64,000 bases of DNA from Arenimonas sp. GTDB taxonomy: Bacteria > Pseudomonadota > Gammaproteobacteria > Xanthomonadales > Xanthomonadaceae. The notes under the pieces are model-generated. The model did not search any database, was not told the DNA's origin, and saw nothing but the letters and a program-made list of their open reading frames with translations. Below are positions 61,885-64,000 of this stretch, one piece after another (position 1 is the first letter of the stretch; every line of letters starts with the position of its first letter). Location: NCBI RefSeq assembly GCF_022842045.1, contig NZ_JALHQI010000004.1, positions 1-64,000 of the forward strand, read 5' to 3'. The position numbers and the translations under genes are program-made.

Positions 61885-64000
61885 ATGGCCCGTTTTCTTC
61901 GCCTGCTGCGTCGGTTGCTTTACTTTTTCGCCGGCCTCGCCCTGCTGGGCATCCTGACCCTCGGGGTCCTCTACTGGCTCATCGCCCCCCGCCTGCCGGA
62001 CGTGCAGGAGCTGCGCAACGTGCAGCTCCAGGTGCCCCTGAGCATCTATACCCGCGACGGCCAGCTGATCGCCCTGATCGGCGAGACCCGGCGCTTCCCG
62101 GTGGACATCGACGAGGTCCCGCTGCCGGTCAAGCAGGCCTTCATCGCGATCGAGGACGCGCGTTTCTACGAGCACCCGGGCATCGACTGGCGCGGCATCT
62201 CGCGCGCGGTCTGGCTTCTGGCGACCACCAGCGACCAGCGCGTCCCCGGCGGCAGCACCATCACCCAGCAGGTCGCCCGGCAGTTCTTCCTGAGCGCGGA
62301 GTATTCCTACTCCCGCAAGCTCACCGAGATCTTCCTGGCGCTGAAGATGGAGCGGGAGCTGTCCAAGGACGAGATCCTCGAGCTCTACCTCAACAAGAGC
62401 TTCTTCGGGAACCGCGCCTATGGCGTCGCCGCAGCGGCGGACTACTACTACGGCAAGTCGCTCGACGAACTGACCCTGGCGCAGGCGGCCACCCTGGCCT
62501 CGATCCCCAAGTTCCCGTCCAGCGGCAACCCGATCATCAACCCGGACCGCGCCCTGGTGCGCCGCAATTACGTGCTGCTGCGCATGCGCGAGGAAGGGAT
62601 GATCACCGTGGAGCAGGAGCGTGCCGCGCAGGCGGCGCCGATGGACGCCAGCCCGCATGAGCCCAAGGTCGAAGTCGAGGCGCCCTACGTCGCCGAGATG
62701 GTGCGCGCCGAGATGGAGCAGCGCTACGGTGCCGAGGCCACCACCAGCGGCCTGAGCGTATACACCACGCTCGACGGCGCGCACCAGGCCGCCGCCGCGC
62801 AGTCGGTGCAGGCGGGCCTGCTGGAGTACGACCGCCGCCACGGCTACCGCGGCCCCGAGGCCCAGCTGGAGCTGGCCGAGGGCGAGGACGATACGGCGCT
62901 GCGCCAGCGTCTGCGCCAGTATCCGTCGCTGGGCGGGTTGCGGGCGGGCATCGTCACTGGTTTCGAGGGCGAGGCCGCCCGCCTGTTCGTGGCGGGCGCC
63001 GAGCCGGTGCTGCTCGACGCCAAGGCCACGCGCTGGGCCGGCAAGCCGCCGCGGCAGCTGCTCAAGCGCGGCGACGTGGTGCGCTACGCGGCGCTGCCGG
63101 TGGCGACGCCGGCCAAGCCCGCGGCCGATGCCGACGCGCCGCCGGCGGCGCCGGAATGGGTGCTGGCCCAGGTGCCGATCGCGCAGGCCGCCCTGGTGTC
63201 GCTGCAGCCGGAGGACGGCGCCATCCGCGCCCTGGTCGGCGGCTTCAGCTTCGGCCTGAACAAGTTCAACCGCGCCACCCAGGCCCAGCGCCTGCCGGGC
63301 TCGAGCTTCAAGCCGTTTGTCTACGCGGCGGCGTTCGAGCGGGGCTTCTCGCCGGCCAGCATCGTGCTCGACGCGCCGGTGGTCTTCCGCGACCGCGCCG
63401 GCAACGTCTGGCGCCCGCAGAACGACGCCGGCAACTTCGCCGGCCCGATGCGCCTGCGCGAGGCACTCGTGCAGTCGCGCAACCTCGTGTCGGTGCGGTT
63501 GCTCGACGCCATCGGCGTGGACTTCGCCAGCCGCTACATCACCCAGTTTGGCTTCAGCCAGGAAAGCCTGCCGCCGAACCTGTCGATGTCGCTGGGCACC
63601 TCCTCGCTGACGCCGCTGTCGATCGCGCGCGGCTACGCGGTGTTCTCCAACGGGGGCTATCGAATCGACCCCTGGTTCATCGACAAGGTGCTCGACCGCA
63701 ACGGCCAGGTGCTGAGCCAGGCCAGCCCGGCGCGCGCCTGCCGCGGCTGCCCGGGCCGGGCCGCCGGCGAGACCCGCGCCACGACCGTGGTGGACGGCTT
63801 CGATTTCGGCAGCGCGCCGGCTCCCGTGGCCGCGCCCGAGGCCCCGGCGGCCACCGAGCCTGTGCCCGAGGGCGAGCTCGTGCTGGCGCCGCGCGCGATC
63901 GACGAGCGCACCGCGTTCCTGGTCCGCTCGCTGATGAAGGACGTGGTCAAGCGCGGCACCGCCACCGCCGCGCGCGTGCTCGAGCGCGAGGACATCGGCG
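61885..64000 (+). CDS. mrcA: Penicillin-binding protein 1A, partial (runs off the window)
   Basis: The first 705 residues of a class A PBP that polymerises and cross-links peptidoglycan. One N-terminal helix (~8-32). The GT51 domain (~50-230) has [11 protein letters not shown] with catalytic E90, [16 protein letters not shown] and [16 protein letters not shown]. An OB-like insert spans ~290-420. The transpeptidase domain shows S473-S-F-K476 and S531-R-N533. The KTG box should follow directly after the last visible residues (EDIG). GGGAG precedes the ATG at 61885. Confidence 0.95.
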   Translation, partial: MARFLRLLRRLLYFFAGLALLGILTLGVLYWLIAPRLPDVQELRNVQLQVPLSIYTRDGQLIALIGETRRFPVDIDEVPLPVKQAFIAIEDARFYEHPGIDWRGISRAVWLLATTSDQRVPGGSTITQQVARQFFLSAEYSYSRKLTEIFLALKMERELSKDEILELYLNKSFFGNRAYGVAAAADYYYGKSLDELTLAQAATLASIPKFPSSGNPIINPDRALVRRNYVLLRMREEGMITVEQERAAQAAPMDASPHEPKVEVEAPYVAEMVRAEMEQRYGAEATTSGLSVYTTLDGAHQAAAAQSVQAGLLEYDRRHGYRGPEAQLELAEGEDDTALRQRLRQYPSLGGLRAGIVTGFEGEAARLFVAGAEPVLLDAKATRWAGKPPRQLLKRGDVVRYAALPVATPAKPAADADAPPAAPEWVLAQVPIAQAALVSLQPEDGAIRALVGGFSFGLNKFNRATQAQRLPGSSFKPFVYAAAFERGFSPASIVLDAPVVFRDRAGNVWRPQNDAGNFAGPMRLREALVQSRNLVSVRLLDAIGVDFASRYITQFGFSQESLPPNLSMSLGTSSLTPLSIARGYAVFSNGGYRIDPWFIDKVLDRNGQVLSQASPARACRGCPGRAAGETRATTVVDGFDFGSAPAPVAAPEAPAATEPVPEGELVLAPRAIDERTAFLVRSLMKDVVKRGTATAARVLEREDIG

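Noticed and set aside
63900-64000. PBP1A lacking a KTG motif
   Set aside because: The window ends exactly before the expected KTG; truncation by the window edge, not a defect.

Overview
The window is a dense, high-GC chromosomal stretch of a gammaproteobacterium. Gene content (pilMNOPQ next to a class A PBP, a gap/pgk/pyk/class I aldolase cluster, RimB-RimK, OlsF-type fusion acyltransferase, DUF4124 protein) and strong G/C third-position bias point to the Xanthomonadales, Lysobacter/Luteimonas-like. This placement is inferred from gene content and protein style, not from a marker-gene search. I see no integrase, transposase, phage gene or CRISPR array. The accessory signal lies in small operons and in several families of intergenic inverted repeats.

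Layout. 1-6.9 kb: tail of a PfkB kinase, DusB, an exported tandem-repeat serine hydrolase, a YdjM-like membrane protein, and a coupled pair made of an LpxH-like phosphoesterase and an OlsF-like ornithine-lipid acyltransferase. 7-14.6 kb: the activated methyl cycle (metK, ahcY under an SAH riboswitch, metF behind a large palindrome containing a MetR-type box). Between metK and ahcY sits a three-gene phospholipid operon (YnbA-like CDP-alcohol phosphatidyltransferase, PlsC-like acyltransferase, CdsA-like cytidylyltransferase). 14.6-20 kb: a DUF4124 protein, ilvE, an OmpR-type two-component system, rimB-rimK with a possible small RNA downstream, and tRNA-Gly(CCC). 20-29.4 kb: thiS-thiG-trmB, an SLC13 permease, a Rieske protein, a FAH-family hydrolase, mscL, an M28 peptidase, an HExxH metalloprotease and a SpoU methyltransferase. 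29.4-34 kb: a pair of 87-bp structured direct repeats and an RND efflux pair.

34-41.5 kb holds the glycolytic cluster, read on the minus strand as gap, pgk, a HAD phosphatase, pyk and fba. It is interrupted between pgk and gap by an oppositely oriented GNAT-Sua5 pair. 41.6-45 kb: OmpW behind an FNR/CRP-like box, an S1/P1 nuclease and a CoA-transferase/hydrolase.

45.2-51.9 kb is the most distinctive block. An ETHE1/Blh-like metallo-beta-lactamase-fold protein converges on a minus-strand operon (DUF2892, RND adaptor, RND pump, TrxC). That operon diverges from rhodanese plus an ArsR regulator carrying the two cysteines of the BigR/SqrR persulfide sensors. It reads as a sulfane-sulfur response island that includes an RND pump, a combination I do not know as a characterised system.

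52-64 kb: transketolase, a dicarboxylate symporter, a cNMP-binding/EAL phosphodiesterase, the pilMNOPQ operon, and divergently mrcA (PBP1A), which runs off the window just before its KTG motif.
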